21,048 nt of DNA from Cruorifilaria tuberocauda (lineage: Eukaryota; Nematoda; Chromadorea; Rhabditida; Onchocercidae): contig JABVXU010000775.1 of the NCBI GenBank assembly GCA_013365365.1, positions 1-21,048 on the forward strand, written 5' to 3'. Every line of letters starts with the position of its first letter. The stretch's first letter is position 1. Below, piece by piece: positions 20,094 to 21,048 of the stretch. The notes under the pieces are model-generated. The model saw only the letters and a program-made list of their open reading frames with translations. It had not been told where the DNA came from and did not search any database. Both the position numbers and the translations under genes were made by a program.

Positions 20094-21048
20094 TTAATCA
20101 CTAACAATAGCAAACTGATGGTTATAATAATTTAGATTATCCGATTAATCAAAGAAGTTTTACCGGTATATATCGATTGGAAGTTCAACCTGTTAAATAC
20201 TGAGTTTACATTTCGGATAATTTATCATTCCATTAAATTTAGATAAATTTGTTAAATTGTTAAATTGATAATTCTTTTCCTGAAAGCTTCATCATAGTTG
20301 CAATATTGTACTTAATAGTTGCAAGATAAAATTTTAATATACAAATGATTCATATTTAATTTAATCACTCAAAAGCTTAATAATAATATGCAAATGATTG
20401 ATATTTAAATCATTCATCATTTTCTATATCAGTTTCTATGATTAATTTATTACAAGGAAACTTTTTCAAGTATAAGCTTTAAGCATGACATAGCTTAATT
20501 GATTGATATATTTAGCTAATTGTTTGCTGCTAATTTATTTTTCCTTTTCCATGGACGAGGGAGAAAATATTGTGAATATCATTCATTATTTTCTTTTTTT
20601 TTTCTGTTTTCATTTTTGTTTATTTTTTAACTTTAACTCTGATGTAAGCTTAACTTATTGTTTTTGCATTTTACGATAACTTACTGATGCAATATTTGAA
20701 CTGAATTGAATTATATAATTGCAATATATTTATGTATATTCGATATATATAATTGAAGCAACTCATTTTAAAAATTTTTGTTAAAACTTTCTATAAATTG
20801 TCTATTTGATAATTTTCATAAATTTCCTTTATTTATGCTTCATTTTTCATTTGCCTATTTTGTAGTCATTGATTGTAGTTTTAACTAATTTGATCCAAAA
20901 TTTATGAGTTTATGAGAAAATTTATTTTCAATACTTTGAAAAAATCTTCTTTTAGGTAATCTTAGGTAATGCAATTTTCAATTTCTGATTTTATTGACGA
21001 TAAAAATTTTTTCATACATTTTTTAATCATAAATAATATATTGAATAA

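Larger units (their letters stand above)
19213..21048. other. Sequence upstream of ARP2
   Basis: About 1.8 kb with no recognised gene. It contains a cluster of ACGT cores (19515-19885), a 29-bp duplication (19535-19592), a 14-bp perfect palindrome (20052-20065), a small minus-strand open frame (19929-20093), and a 49-bp-spaced duplicate of AATATRCAAATGATTSATAT (20336 and 20385), the second copy of which holds an octamer ATGCAAAT. From 20410 to the end I see only A/T-rich DNA. Confidence 0.55.

Noticed and set aside
1..21048. Mobile elements, CRISPR arrays, tRNA or rRNA genes, viral remnants
   Set aside because: No terminal inverted repeats with a transposase or reverse-transcriptase frame, no spaced palindromic repeats and no recognisable RNA gene cores were visible on either strand.

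Overview
This is an intron-rich, AT-rich animal genomic window. Short AT-rich introns ending in TTTCAG/TTTTAG, small exons, trans-splice-like acceptors just upstream of start codons and the protein sequences all suggest a nematode. A filarial/spirurid worm is my best guess; the exact clade is an inference. There are no bacterial-type operons, IS elements, CRISPR arrays, or tRNA or rRNA genes that I can see.

Layout: (1) 800-6116, plus strand: the last seven recognisable exons of a long coiled-coil protein with a basic C-terminal tail, best matched from memory to PLEKHD1-type (PH domain family D) proteins. Its 5' part, including any PH domain, lies outside the window or is not visible. Its introns are long and most hold a different local tandem or simple repeat. 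(2) 6117-7279: convergent intergenic DNA with an unexplained open, partly coiled-coil reading frame on the plus strand. (3) 7280-14889, minus strand: a complete insulin-degrading enzyme (IDE, insulysin, M16A) gene. I reconstructed 23 exons by hand with consistent phases, including a short separate first exon, too small to stand out, that encodes a mitochondrial-type presequence. (4) 14890-16287: intergenic. (5) 16288-19212, minus strand: a complete ARP2 (arx-2) gene of 10 exons and 394 aa, including one intron with a GC donor. (6) 19213-21048: sequence upstream of ARP2 with a cluster of ACGT cores, a 14-bp perfect palindrome and a small unrecognised reading frame.

The genes are housekeeping or cytoskeletal and I see no functional pathway linking them. 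ARP2 and IDE lie head-to-tail about 1.4 kb apart and probably have independent promoters. The most interesting point is the IDE 5' end. One 3' splice site (14168-14170) can join to the upstream presequence exon, giving a mitochondrial form of 1044 aa. If it is used as a spliced-leader acceptor instead, translation starts at an internal Met and gives a cytosolic form of 994 aa. This parallels the Met1/Met42 dual start of human IDE but would be set by splicing. I did not find a clearly new multi-gene system.
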